64,000 nt of DNA. Source: Gordonia sp. PP30 (GTDB lineage Bacteria > Actinomycetota > Actinomycetes > Mycobacteriales > Mycobacteriaceae). Location: positions 1,116,001 to 1,180,000 of the forward strand of contig NZ_CP095864.1 of the NCBI RefSeq assembly GCF_023100845.1, given 5' to 3'. Numbering within the stretch: position 1 is the stretch's first letter; the number at the start of each line of letters is the position of its first letter. This document shows positions 9,006-16,017 of this stretch, piece by piece. The notes under the pieces were generated by a model. That model saw nothing but the letters and a program-made list of their open reading frames with translations. It was not told the DNA's origin and made no database searches. The translations under genes and the position numbers were made by a program.

Positions 9006-9692
9006 ATGCGGATTCTCCTGGCCGACGACGATGAGAAGATCGCCGAGGCGGTGCGCCGGATCCTGGTGGCCGAGGGCTGGGTGGTCGACGTGGTCGGCAA
9101 CGGCGCGGATGCCGTCGACCGCGCGTGCCGCCGCACCTACGACGTCCTGATCGTGGACATCATGATGCCGGTGCGCAACGGGTACGAGGTGCTTCGCGAC
9201 ATCCGGCAGGCGCAGGTGTGGACCCCGGTGCTGATGCTGACCGCCAAGACCGGCGAGTACGACCAGGCCGATGCGTTCGATCTCGGGGCCGACGACTACC
9301 TGACCAAGCCCTTCTCCTTCGTGGTGCTGCTGGCGCGGCTGCGCGCGCTGGGCCGCCGGTCCGCCGTCGTGCGCCCGGCGGTGCTGACCGCGGGGGACCT
9401 GTCGCTCGACCCGGCCGCGCACATCGTCCGGCGCGGGGAGACCGAAATCGACCTGACGCCGAGGGAGTTCGCGGTGCTGGAGTACCTGATGCGCCACAAG
9501 GGCGAGGCGCTCGCCCGGGCGCGGATCGTCGGCGCCGTCTGGGATTCCAGCTTCTCCGGATCGGACAAGATCGTCGAGGTCTACGTCAGCTACCTGCGGC
9601 AGCGCATCGACCTGCCGTTCGGGCGGCGGACCATCGAGACGGTCCGCGGCGTCGGCTACCGCCTCGCCGCCGACGGTGGCGCCTCCGCCTGA
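9006..9692 (+). CDS. OmpR/PhoB-family response regulator (system 1)
   Basis: A 228-residue two-component regulator with an N-terminal receiver domain: acidic pocket DDD at 7-9, phospho-acceptor Asp51 in IVDIMMP, Lys101 in LTKPFSF. The C-terminal winged-helix DNA-binding domain (about 128-222) shows LTPREFAVLEYL and VEVYVSYLRQRID...TVRGVGYRL. It starts 15 bases after ppx, so it may be read through from that operon. Its presumed kinase is the convergent gene at 9656-11029, whose end overlaps this one by 37 bp. It is about two-thirds identical by eye to the regulator at 12604-13281, so the two arose by duplication. Confidence 0.93.
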   Translation: MRILLADDDEKIAEAVRRILVAEGWVVDVVGNGADAVDRACRRTYDVLIVDIMMPVRNGYEVLRDIRQAQVWTPVLMLTAKTGEYDQADAFDLGADDYLTKPFSFVVLLARLRALGRRSAVVRPAVLTAGDLSLDPAAHIVRRGETEIDLTPREFAVLEYLMRHKGEALARARIVGAVWDSSFSGSDKIVEVYVSYLRQRIDLPFGRRTIETVRGVGYRLAADGGASA

Positions 9693-11029
9693 GCCGCGGC
9701 CAGCGGCAGCGTGAGGTCGATCCGCGTGCCGGACTCGCTGGGGACCACCGCGACGTGGCCACCGTGCGCACCGGCGATCTCCGCGACGATCGCCAGACCG
9801 AGGCCGGTTCCCCCGGCCCGTCGCTCGCGAGCCGCGTCCAGCCGCACGAACCGGCCGAAGATCCGGGCGCGGTCGGCGTCGGGGATTCCGGGGCCGTCGT
9901 CGATCACCGAGACGACGACGGTCCGGGCGCCGTCGTCGACGCGCATGAGAAGGGCGACGCGGTCCTCGGCGTGCTGCATCGCGTTGTCGGTGAGATTACA
10001 CAGTGCGCGGCCGAGCTGCGCCGCGTCGCCGCGCACCCGCGCGGCGACGATGTCGACCTCGAGATCGAGCGCGCTGACGTGCCGCAGGCGCTCGACCTCG
10101 GTGAGGACCAGATCGTCCAGATCGAGGAGGATGTCGCGGCGAGCGACACCGCGCTCGTCCGCACGGGCCAGGAACAGCAGGTCGGCGATCAGTTGTTTGA
10201 GCCGCAGGGCCTCGGGGAGCACGACGGTGTGGACGGTCGCGGCGTCGACACCCCGGTCCCCGGCTGCCGCGGGTTCGACGATCCCCAGGATCGACGTCAG
10301 CGGGCTGTTGAGTTCGTGTGAGGCGTCGTTGACGAACTGGGACTGGCGCTGCCGGGAGGCTTCGAGGCGGGCGAGCATCTCGTTCATCGTCCGGGCGAGG
10401 GAGTCGATCTCGTCGCCGGTGCCGGGGACGGGCAGCCGGTGCGACAGGTCGCCGCCGGTGATCTCCGCGGCATGCGACCGGAGGTCTTCGACCGGCCGGA
10501 GGGTCCGTCCGACCAGGTGGTAGGTGAGCCAGCCGACCCCGGCCACGATGAGCGGGAACGCGAAGCAGCAGAGGGCGACCACCGTGATGACGGTCCGCTC
10601 GATCCGGTGCCCGGCGAAGGCGACGATCACCGTGTAGTCGCCGCCGGCCGGGCTGCGCGCGCCGGCGATGGTCGCCCGGTAGTCGCTGCCGAAATCGGCT
10701 TCGAGATGCCCGCGCCGTTCGACCACCCCGGGCCGCACCGGAAAGGCGAGGGCCACATGGAATTCGGTGGCCGAGCTGCGGACCACCCGGCTGCTGGAGT
10801 CGATGATCTGGACGATGTCGATGTCGTCGTCGGGCCGCATCATCGCGGTGGTGACGGCGGGCATACCGCCGGCTTCCAGCGCGCCGGTGAGCTGCTCGGC
10901 GCGGGCCAGCCCGGCGCTGGTCGCGGACTCGGTGAGGATGTGATTGAGCGCCAGCGACAGACCTGCGCCCGCGATGCCGAGCGCCACCGCGACCAGCAGG
11001 GTGGCGATCAGCGTCAGCCGGAACCTCAT
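9656..11029 (-). CDS. Sensor histidine kinase (system 1)
   Basis: A 457-residue membrane sensor kinase. TM1 is at about 5-30 and an extracytoplasmic sensor region at 31-143. TM2 is at about 145-172 (VVALCCFAFPLIVAGVGWL), and HAMP at 173-225 (RPVEDLRSHAAEITGGDLSHR). The HisKA box is NDASHELNSPLTS, with NS in place of the common RT after HEL. The ATPase domain has the N box NLTDNAMQHA, the G1 box DDGPGIPD and the G2 box GGTGLGLAI. The start overlaps the DtxR-like gene upstream by ATGA, so regulator-like protein and kinase form one operon. The kinase at 16018-17406 is its paralogue, with the same unusual H-box. Confidence 0.93.
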   Translation of the reverse strand: MRFRLTLIATLLVAVALGIAGAGLSLALNHILTESATSAGLARAEQLTGALEAGGMPAVTTAMMRPDDDIDIVQIIDSSSRVVRSSATEFHVALAFPVRPGVVERRGHLEADFGSDYRATIAGARSPAGGDYTVIVAFAGHRIERTVITVVALCCFAFPLIVAGVGWLTYHLVGRTLRPVEDLRSHAAEITGGDLSHRLPVPGTGDEIDSLARTMNEMLARLEASRQRQSQFVNDASHELNSPLTSILGIVEPAAAGDRGVDAATVHTVVLPEALRLKQLIADLLFLARADERGVARRDILLDLDDLVLTEVERLRHVSALDLEVDIVAARVRGDAAQLGRALCNLTDNAMQHAEDRVALLMRVDDGARTVVVSVIDDGPGIPDADRARIFGRFVRLDAARERRAGGTGLGLAIVAEIAGAHGGHVAVVPSESGTRIDLTLPLAAAQAEAPPSAARR

Positions 11030-11715
11030 CGGCCGGCCATCACGTCCAGACGTACCACGTGAGCCAGGCTAGTCGGCAGGTCGATCCGGGACAGCCCGCG
11101 GAGCTCGTAGCCGCCGTCGGTGACGGTCACCCGGACCTGCGCGCCGGGGACGATCCCGGCCGAGACCAGCTGGGCGACGAGGGCCTCGTCGTCCTGGGCG
11201 TCCTCGGAGATCCATCGGACGGCCACCGGGAGGGTCGCGCCGGGCGGCCCGAGCTGAGCGAGCGACGCGGGTTCGGGCCCGGGATCGGCTGGACACACGC
11301 CGAGTTCATCGAGCGCCGGAATCGGATTGCCCCACGGGGAGAGATACGGCGCGTCGAGCTGGTCGACGATGGCCCGTTCGGTCGCGGTGGCGAGGGCGTT
11401 CGACCACGTGACGGCCTCATGGTGCGCGAGCGCCGCGGGCACCTTCAGGACGTCGGTCAGCAACCGCTCGGTGAGACGGTGCCGCCGGACCAGGGCGGCG
11501 GCGACCCGATCGCCGTCCTCGGTCAATTCGAGGTACTGCTCGTCGCGCAGGCGGACCAGCCCGGCGTCGACCATCCGGCCCACGGTCTGCGTCACCGTCG
11601 GTCCCGCCAGTCCGAGGCGATCACGAATCCGCGCGCGCCGCACCGGGATCCGGTCTTCGCGGAGGTTGTAGATGGTCCGTAGGGCAGCGCCTACCGACGG
11701 AGACACGTCGGACAC
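11026..11715 (-). CDS. DtxR-family regulator with lost primary metal site (copy 1)
   Basis: A 229-residue protein alignable end to end with IdeR: winged-helix HTH (residues 1-73, GLAGPTVTQTVGRM as recognition region), dimerisation domain (74-140, SPWGNPIPALDELG) and C-terminal SH3-like domain. Compared with IdeR numbering, ancillary-site residues His79, Glu83, His98, Glu171 and Gln174 are kept. All four primary-site ligands are replaced: Met10 to Ala, Cys102 to Val, Glu105 to Ser, His106 to Asn. It is therefore probably not a classical Fe or Mn repressor. It starts with GTG and is coupled to kinase 1. A leaderless promoter (TAAAGT at 11723-11728) and a TTAAG direct repeat lie upstream. Confidence 0.9.
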   Translation of the reverse strand: MSDVSPSVGAALRTIYNLREDRIPVRRARIRDRLGLAGPTVTQTVGRMVDAGLVRLRDEQYLELTEDGDRVAAALVRRHRLTERLLTDVLKVPAALAHHEAVTWSNALATATERAIVDQLDAPYLSPWGNPIPALDELGVCPADPGPEPASLAQLGPPGATLPVAVRWISEDAQDDEALVAQLVSAGIVPGAQVRVTVTDGGYELRGLSRIDLPTSLAHVVRLDVMAGR

Positions 11716-11722
11716 CGGCTCG

Positions 11723-11728
11723 ACTTTA
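11723..11728 (-). promoter_or_regulatory. Probable leaderless -10 element for the DtxR1-kinase 1 operon
   Basis: The minus strand reads TAAAGT, seven bases before the GTG start at 11715. This TANNNT hexamer at that distance is the usual layout of leaderless actinobacterial promoters, with the transcript beginning at the start codon. No ribosome binding site is visible, which agrees. Confidence 0.5.
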
Positions 11729-11757
11729 CGGACCCAGCGACATCGGACATAGCGGGC

Positions 11758-11773
11758 TTAAGCGGTCGTTAAG
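11758..11773 (-). promoter_or_regulatory. 11-bp-period direct repeat, candidate regulator site
   Basis: CTTAA, six bases, CTTAA on the minus strand, about 43-58 bases before the DtxR1 start and just upstream of the expected -35 region. Half-sites one helical turn apart in direct orientation are typical of OmpR-family binding sites. Response regulator 1 is the obvious candidate because this operon ends with its kinase. No second copy was found in the window. Confidence 0.35.
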
Positions 11774-11796
11774 GTTCCGGTGACCGGCCGCGGCGG

Positions 11797-12477
11797 CTAC
11801 CGGGCGAGGTCGATGCGCACCATGTGGGCGTTCTTGACCGGGAGGTCGTAGCGGCTGAGGCCGCGCAGCTCGTACGACTCGTCGCCGACCCGGACGGTGA
11901 CCGCCGCCCCCGGCACGATGCCCGCCGTCACCAGCGCCGCCGCGATCTCGGGGTCGTCCTGGGCGTCCTCGGAGACGAAGCGGACGACGGCGTCGACCGT
12001 GGTGCCGGGCGGTCCCAGCTGATAGAGGAGGTCCGGCTCGATGAAGTCCGGCACGGGTCCGCCGATGAGCTCCAGACCGGGGATCGGATTGCCCCACGGC
12101 GATGCCACCGGGCCGCCGAGCGCCGCGAAGACGGCACGTTCGGTCTCCTCGCTGATGGTCGACGCCCAGCGGGTGGCCTCGGCGTGCGCGTGCTGGGCCG
12201 GGAGCGACAGCATCCCGGTGAGCAGCAGCTCGACGAGGCGGTGACGACGCACCCCGACGATCGCGGCGTGCAGGCCCTGCTCGGTGAGCGAGAGATACTG
12301 TTCGTGGCGGATCTCGATCAGCCCGGCGTCGAGCATGCGCGAGACGGCCTGCGTGACAGTGGGTCCGGACAGATGCAGGCGCTCCTTGATGCGGGCGCGG
12401 CGCACCGGGATGTGATCCTCGGACAGGTTGTAGATCGTGCGGAGGAACGCGCTCGTCGTCGGCGAGACGTCGGTCAT
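11797..12477 (-). CDS. DtxR-family regulator with lost primary metal site (copy 2)
   Basis: A 226-residue paralogue of the neighbouring DtxR-like protein, with the same three-domain layout (HTH with HLSGPTVTQAVSRM, dimerisation helix region, SPWGNPIPGLE, SH3-like end). The ancillary metal ligands His79, Glu83, His98, Glu170 and Gln173 remain. The primary ligands are again all changed, but to different residues: Met10 to Ala, Cys102 to Thr, Glu105 to Ala, His106 to Ser. Independent replacement in two copies suggests loss before or soon after duplication, with a new signal. It is divergent from response regulator 2, 126 bp away, and 81 bp upstream of copy 1 in the same direction. Confidence 0.9.
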   Translation of the reverse strand: MTDVSPTTSAFLRTIYNLSEDHIPVRRARIKERLHLSGPTVTQAVSRMLDAGLIEIRHEQYLSLTEQGLHAAIVGVRRHRLVELLLTGMLSLPAQHAHAEATRWASTISEETERAVFAALGGPVASPWGNPIPGLELIGGPVPDFIEPDLLYQLGPPGTTVDAVVRFVSEDAQDDPEIAAALVTAGIVPGAAVTVRVGDESYELRGLSRYDLPVKNAHMVRIDLAR

Positions 12478-12564
12478 GGCTGTGCTGGATCCCCCGAATC
12501 GGTTGTCTGGTGATCACCATAGCGCGGTTCGATTCATTCACCCAGACGCATGGCCGAAGGGCGG

Positions 12565-12581
12565 CTCAGTGATTTCACAGC
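12565..12581 (+). promoter_or_regulatory. Two-component box 1, upstream of response regulator 2
   Basis: CTCAGT-GATTT-CACAGC, a direct repeat with 11-bp period, ending exactly 22 bases before ATG 12604. The same box at the same distance precedes three other genes (14162-14178, 18875-18891, 19590-19606). The position overlaps the -35 region if transcription is leaderless. It would give autoregulation of response regulator 2. Confidence 0.65.
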
Positions 12582-12603
12582 GCCGGGCGGCCATGCTGAA
12601 AGG

Positions 12604-13281
12604 ATGCGTATTCTTCTCGTCGACGACGACCGGAACGTGGCCGAGACCGTCCGCCGGATGATCGTGGCCCAGGGCTGGGTGGTCGATGTGGTGCACGACG
12701 GCGCCGCCGGATTCGACAAGGCGCTGACCGGCTCGTTCGACGTGATCGTCCTGGACATCATGATGCCCGGCCGCAACGGCTACGAGGTGGTGCGTGATCT
12801 GCGGGCGGCGCGGGTCTGGACTCCGGTGCTGATGCTGACGGCGAAGGACGGTGAGTACGACCAGGCGGATGCGTTCGATCTGGGCGCCGACGACTACCTG
12901 ACCAAGCCGTTCTCGTTCGTGGTGCTGACCGCGCGACTGCGGGCGCTGGCGCGCCGCAACGCCGTCGAGCGTCCCGCGGTGCTGACCGCAGGCGACCTGG
13001 AACTCGATCCGGCCGCGCACACCGCCGCGCGCGGCGGTGTGCCGCTGACCCTGACACCCCGCGAATTCGCGCTGCTCGCTTTCCTGCTGCGGCACAAGGG
13101 GACCGCGGTGTCGAAGACGGAGATCATCGACTCGGTGTGGGATGTGAACTACGAGGGCGAAGAGAACATCGTCGAGGTGTACATCAGCTACCTCCGCCGC
13201 CGGATCGACACGCCGTTCGGCCGCAAGGCCATCGAGACGGTGCGGGGTGTCGGCTACCGGCTGGCCGCCGACGGGGGATGA
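12604..13281 (+). CDS. OmpR/PhoB-family response regulator (system 2)
   Basis: A 225-residue regulator: receiver domain with acidic pocket DDD at 7-9, phospho-Asp51 (VLDIMMPGRNGYE), Lys101 (LTKPFSF), then a winged-helix domain (about 126-222; LTPREFALLAFLLRHKG, VEVYISYLRRRID, ETVRGVGYRLAADGG). ATG 12604 is chosen over an upstream in-frame start at 12550 because the receiver fold begins here and the conserved box lies 22 nt before it. The likely kinase partner is at 16018-17406, now separated by a hydrolase gene and a DUF222/HNH gene. It is paralogous to the regulator at 9006-9692. The end is 6 bp from the convergent hydrolase gene. Confidence 0.93.
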   Translation: MRILLVDDDRNVAETVRRMIVAQGWVVDVVHDGAAGFDKALTGSFDVIVLDIMMPGRNGYEVVRDLRAARVWTPVLMLTAKDGEYDQADAFDLGADDYLTKPFSFVVLTARLRALARRNAVERPAVLTAGDLELDPAAHTAARGGVPLTLTPREFALLAFLLRHKGTAVSKTEIIDSVWDVNYEGEENIVEVYISYLRRRIDTPFGRKAIETVRGVGYRLAADGG

Positions 13282-13287
13282 CCGCCG

Positions 13288-14139
13288 TCACGCGCGGACG
13301 CTGGTGATCAGCGTGTCGAGCATCTTCGGATAACCGGTGTGGTGCGGTTTGAGAAGCGACAGGTGCGTCGCGCCCGGCACCTCCACGACGCGGAGCCGGT
13401 GACCCGGGCACCGTGCGGTCGCCGCCCGGTACGCCTGTAGAACGGCGGGCGGCACCACCCTGTCCCGGGTGCCCTGGATCGCGACGATCGGCACGGTCGG
13501 GCACTGCTCGGCGGGATCGGTGTACCGGTAGCGTGCCGGGACCTGAGCCGGTGTGCCGCCGAGGAATCCGAGGACGCTGCGGTCGCCGCGCCCGGCCGCG
13601 TACGCCATCGCGAGTGGGCCGGAGATGGAGACGACGCCGGCCGGTGGGTCGGGCAGATGCCCGGACACCCACACCGCCAGCTGACCGCCCGCGCTGTGGC
13701 CGGCGAGGTAGGTGACCGGACTGATCTGCGGGAACCGCTGGTGCAGCGTCTCGCCGTACCGGGCGGCGGCGAGCGCATCCGTCAGCGTCGTCGGCCTTCC
13801 GCCGCCGGAGCCGGTGCGCCGGTACTCGACGTTGTAGACGGCGAAGCCCTTCGCGGCGATGTGCTGGGCGAGAGATGCGGTCGCGTGGTAGCCGATCCGG
13901 TCGTGCCAGCCGCCACCGTGGAAGAAGACGATGAGTGGCCGCGGGCCCGTGCGCGCGGGCGGGAGGTAGAGGTCGCCGACGTTCTGCGCCGGATCGGGGT
14001 CGGTGACCGGGTAGGCCAGCGTGAGGGCGGGCGGTCCGGCCGGCGCCGCGGACGGGTGGGGCGGGTGATGGCGCGGTGCCGCGGAGCAACCGGTGAGTGC
14101 GATCAAGAGGATCAGCAGCAGGGGCAGGGCGCGGCGCAT
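13288..14139 (-). CDS. Alpha/beta hydrolase lipoprotein (esterase-like)
   Basis: A surface-anchored esterase or lipase-like enzyme of about 283 residues. The signal peptide (MRRALPLLLILLIALTGC) gives a textbook LTGC lipobox. The hydrolase fold shows HGGGWHD (oxyanion HGGG of the hormone-sensitive-lipase/BD-FAE group), the nucleophile elbow GHSAGG, an Asp in QGTRDRVVPP and His in GATHLSLL. ATG 14139 is chosen because the regulatory box then lies at the same 22-nt distance as for three neighbouring genes. GTG 14145 is the alternative and has AGAGGA five bases upstream. I infer it acts on envelope acyl lipids under system 2 control; the substrate is unknown. Confidence 0.85.
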   Translation of the reverse strand: MRRALPLLLILLIALTGCSAAPRHHPPHPSAAPAGPPALTLAYPVTDPDPAQNVGDLYLPPARTGPRPLIVFFHGGGWHDRIGYHATASLAQHIAAKGFAVYNVEYRRTGSGGGRPTTLTDALAAARYGETLHQRFPQISPVTYLAGHSAGGQLAVWVSGHLPDPPAGVVSISGPLAMAYAAGRGDRSVLGFLGGTPAQVPARYRYTDPAEQCPTVPIVAIQGTRDRVVPPAVLQAYRAATARCPGHRLRVVEVPGATHLSLLKPHHTGYPKMLDTLITSVRA

Positions 14140-14161
14140 GAACACCAGAATCCTCTGCGGC

Positions 14162-14178
14162 GCTGAGGATCTGCTGAG
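14162..14178 (-). promoter_or_regulatory. Two-component box 2, upstream of hydrolase lipoprotein
   Basis: The minus strand reads CTCAGC-AGATC-CTCAGC, a perfect 6-5-6 direct repeat ending 22 bases before ATG 14139. GATTCT, seven bases before the ATG, could serve as a weak -10. This copy and the one at 18875 define the consensus. Confidence 0.65.
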
Positions 14179-14328
14179 CCGCGGGAAGAATTGCCCAGTT
14201 CAGGCCGGTTTAAGGAGGTTTCAGCGTCGGCACAGCGCGGGCGCGCCCCGGTCGCCCGGCCGGGCCCTGCAATGGTGGTCGGGGTCGAGCGGGTCGTGCA
14301 TGCCCCGGCGGACGGCCACCCCGGGTAG

Positions 14329-15876
14329 TCAGGCGGCCAGGTGCCGTGCGAGGCGGATGTCGACGCCGGAATCGGTGGGCGCTCCGGAGTCGGTGGTGTC
14401 GCCGAGGCGGTGGTTCACGGTCGGTGGTGGGGAGCGGTCTTCGGCCGGGGTGTCTGGGCCGGTGCGGAGTTTGTCGGGGTGGAACAGGGGGTTGATGATC
14501 CACGGCCCGGCGCGTCCGGCGGGCCGCCAGCCGACGCGGCCTTTGTCGGGGCCGTCGGTGAGGACGGTCGATTCCCAGGTTCCGGGTTGTTTGCCGTTCC
14601 ACCGGTTGTGTGTCCCGCAGGCCCCGCCGAGGTGATCGGCGTCGGTGGGACCGCCGTCCTGCCAGTCGGGCATGTGGTGCATCTCGCACTGGGTGAACGG
14701 GCGGGTACAGCCCGGCGCGGTACAGCCGCGGTCGCGGGCGAACACCGCCAAGCGTTGCGCGCGCGACGCGAGGCGGTGGGCGCGGCCGAGGTAGAGGGGC
14801 TGCCCGGTGGCCTTCGAAAAGACCGCGAGGTAGGGGACGGCGTCGGCGGCGATCGTCACCAGATCCGACACCGGGATGCGGGTGCCGGTGGTGGTCCAGG
14901 CGATCCCGGCGTGCCGGGCGAGGTCCTCATCGGTGACGGTGACCACGATCTGATTGCGCAGACTGTCGGGCTTGGCGAAGGAGAACTGGGCGTTGGCCCA
15001 CGCCAACAGTGCCAGCAACGCGTCATGCTGGCGGCGCCCCAACAACCGGGTATCACGCTCGGCAGCGGCGGCCAGAACGGCCGGGTCCAGGCCGGGCTGA
15101 TCGGCCGCACCGTGCGGGGAGTCGGGATCGTTCGGGTTGTTCATGCCGGGAGCGGCCCACTGGACGAACACGACCTCGAACTCCGCCCGCAACTGCGGCG
15201 TCATCCGGGCCTGCACCGCCGACATCAACTGCCGGTCCTGCGCCGACAGCCGGAACTTCGCTTGCCGCTGGCGGTCTTTGTCGTCGGCGAGGGTGCCATC
15301 GGGATCGAGATGGGCCAGAATCCGGTTGCCGACCATCGTCAGCCCGGCCGGATTGAGCCGCCGGGCGGCGTCGGCGAGCATGGCCTCAGCCTTCACCCGT
15401 GCCTCCGGATCGACCGAGGTGGGGATTTTGTCCATCACTTCCTCGATCACCCACACATGCGTCTCACCGATCGCCCCGTCAGCCACCGCGGCCGCGGTCA
15501 CCGGGAACTTCGAATCCAGACGCTCGCCGGTCATCGCCGTGAACCGGCCGATCGAGGCCGCCACCACCCGGCGCCGCCGGGACTCGCCCTCCCCGATACG
15601 CAGGCCCTGCGTCAGCAACTGGTGCACGGTGCTGTATCCGGCCCGCCGGCAGGCACCGCGGTCGGAGATCTCCACGAACACGGCTGCGTCGACCCCGACA
15701 CCTTTCCGGCGCGCCTGCTCCCGCGACTCCAACAGATCCAGCAACCCATCCTCGGACAGCGCAGCCAGCGGCGCCTCGGCCAGGGATTCTTCGGCGGCAT
15801 CGATCACCGCGACCAACTCGGCGGGAGACAGACCGGCCACACGACCGCGGGCGTCGAACACGTCATCGTCACTCAT
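14329..15876 (-). CDS. DUF222/HNH endonuclease-domain protein (REP13E12-like)
   Basis: A 515-residue protein of the DUF222 plus HNH architecture that is multi-copy and mobile-looking in mycobacteria and relatives. The DUF222 helical region covers about residues 10-330 (VAGLSPAELVAVIDAAE, RAGYSTVHQLLTQ, GEGESRRRRVVA). The HNH nuclease lies at about 400-460: CTAPGCTRPFTQCEMHH, DADHLGGACGTHNRW, with Cys pairs for a structural zinc. ATG 15876 has GGGGG just upstream; an earlier start at 15954 adds unconserved sequence. It sits between the hydrolase and kinase 2 genes, interrupting a two-component cluster. I saw no clear terminal repeats, so insertion is inferred from the family's habits. Its role is not established. 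Confidence 0.88.
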   Translation of the reverse strand: MSDDDVFDARGRVAGLSPAELVAVIDAAEESLAEAPLAALSEDGLLDLLESREQARRKGVGVDAAVFVEISDRGACRRAGYSTVHQLLTQGLRIGEGESRRRRVVAASIGRFTAMTGERLDSKFPVTAAAVADGAIGETHVWVIEEVMDKIPTSVDPEARVKAEAMLADAARRLNPAGLTMVGNRILAHLDPDGTLADDKDRQRQAKFRLSAQDRQLMSAVQARMTPQLRAEFEVVFVQWAAPGMNNPNDPDSPHGAADQPGLDPAVLAAAAERDTRLLGRRQHDALLALLAWANAQFSFAKPDSLRNQIVVTVTDEDLARHAGIAWTTTGTRIPVSDLVTIAADAVPYLAVFSKATGQPLYLGRAHRLASRAQRLAVFARDRGCTAPGCTRPFTQCEMHHMPDWQDGGPTDADHLGGACGTHNRWNGKQPGTWESTVLTDGPDKGRVGWRPAGRAGPWIINPLFHPDKLRTGPDTPAEDRSPPPTVNHRLGDTTDSGAPTDSGVDIRLARHLAA

Positions 15877-16017
15877 CACGGACCCCCTTTGCCGGCCGAC
15901 GGTAGATGGTTCTTCCCCTACCCCCAGAATACGCACACCGTGATATGTAGGCAATAGTTGGATAGAACTTACTTTCGAGTAGATCGCGTGGGGCTATCCC
16001 GCGCGGCCGAGGCCTGA

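Noticed and set aside
14140..14328. Insertion-sequence ends next to the DUF222/HNH gene
   Set aside because: No inverted or direct terminal repeats could be matched by eye between 14140-14328 and 15877-16017.
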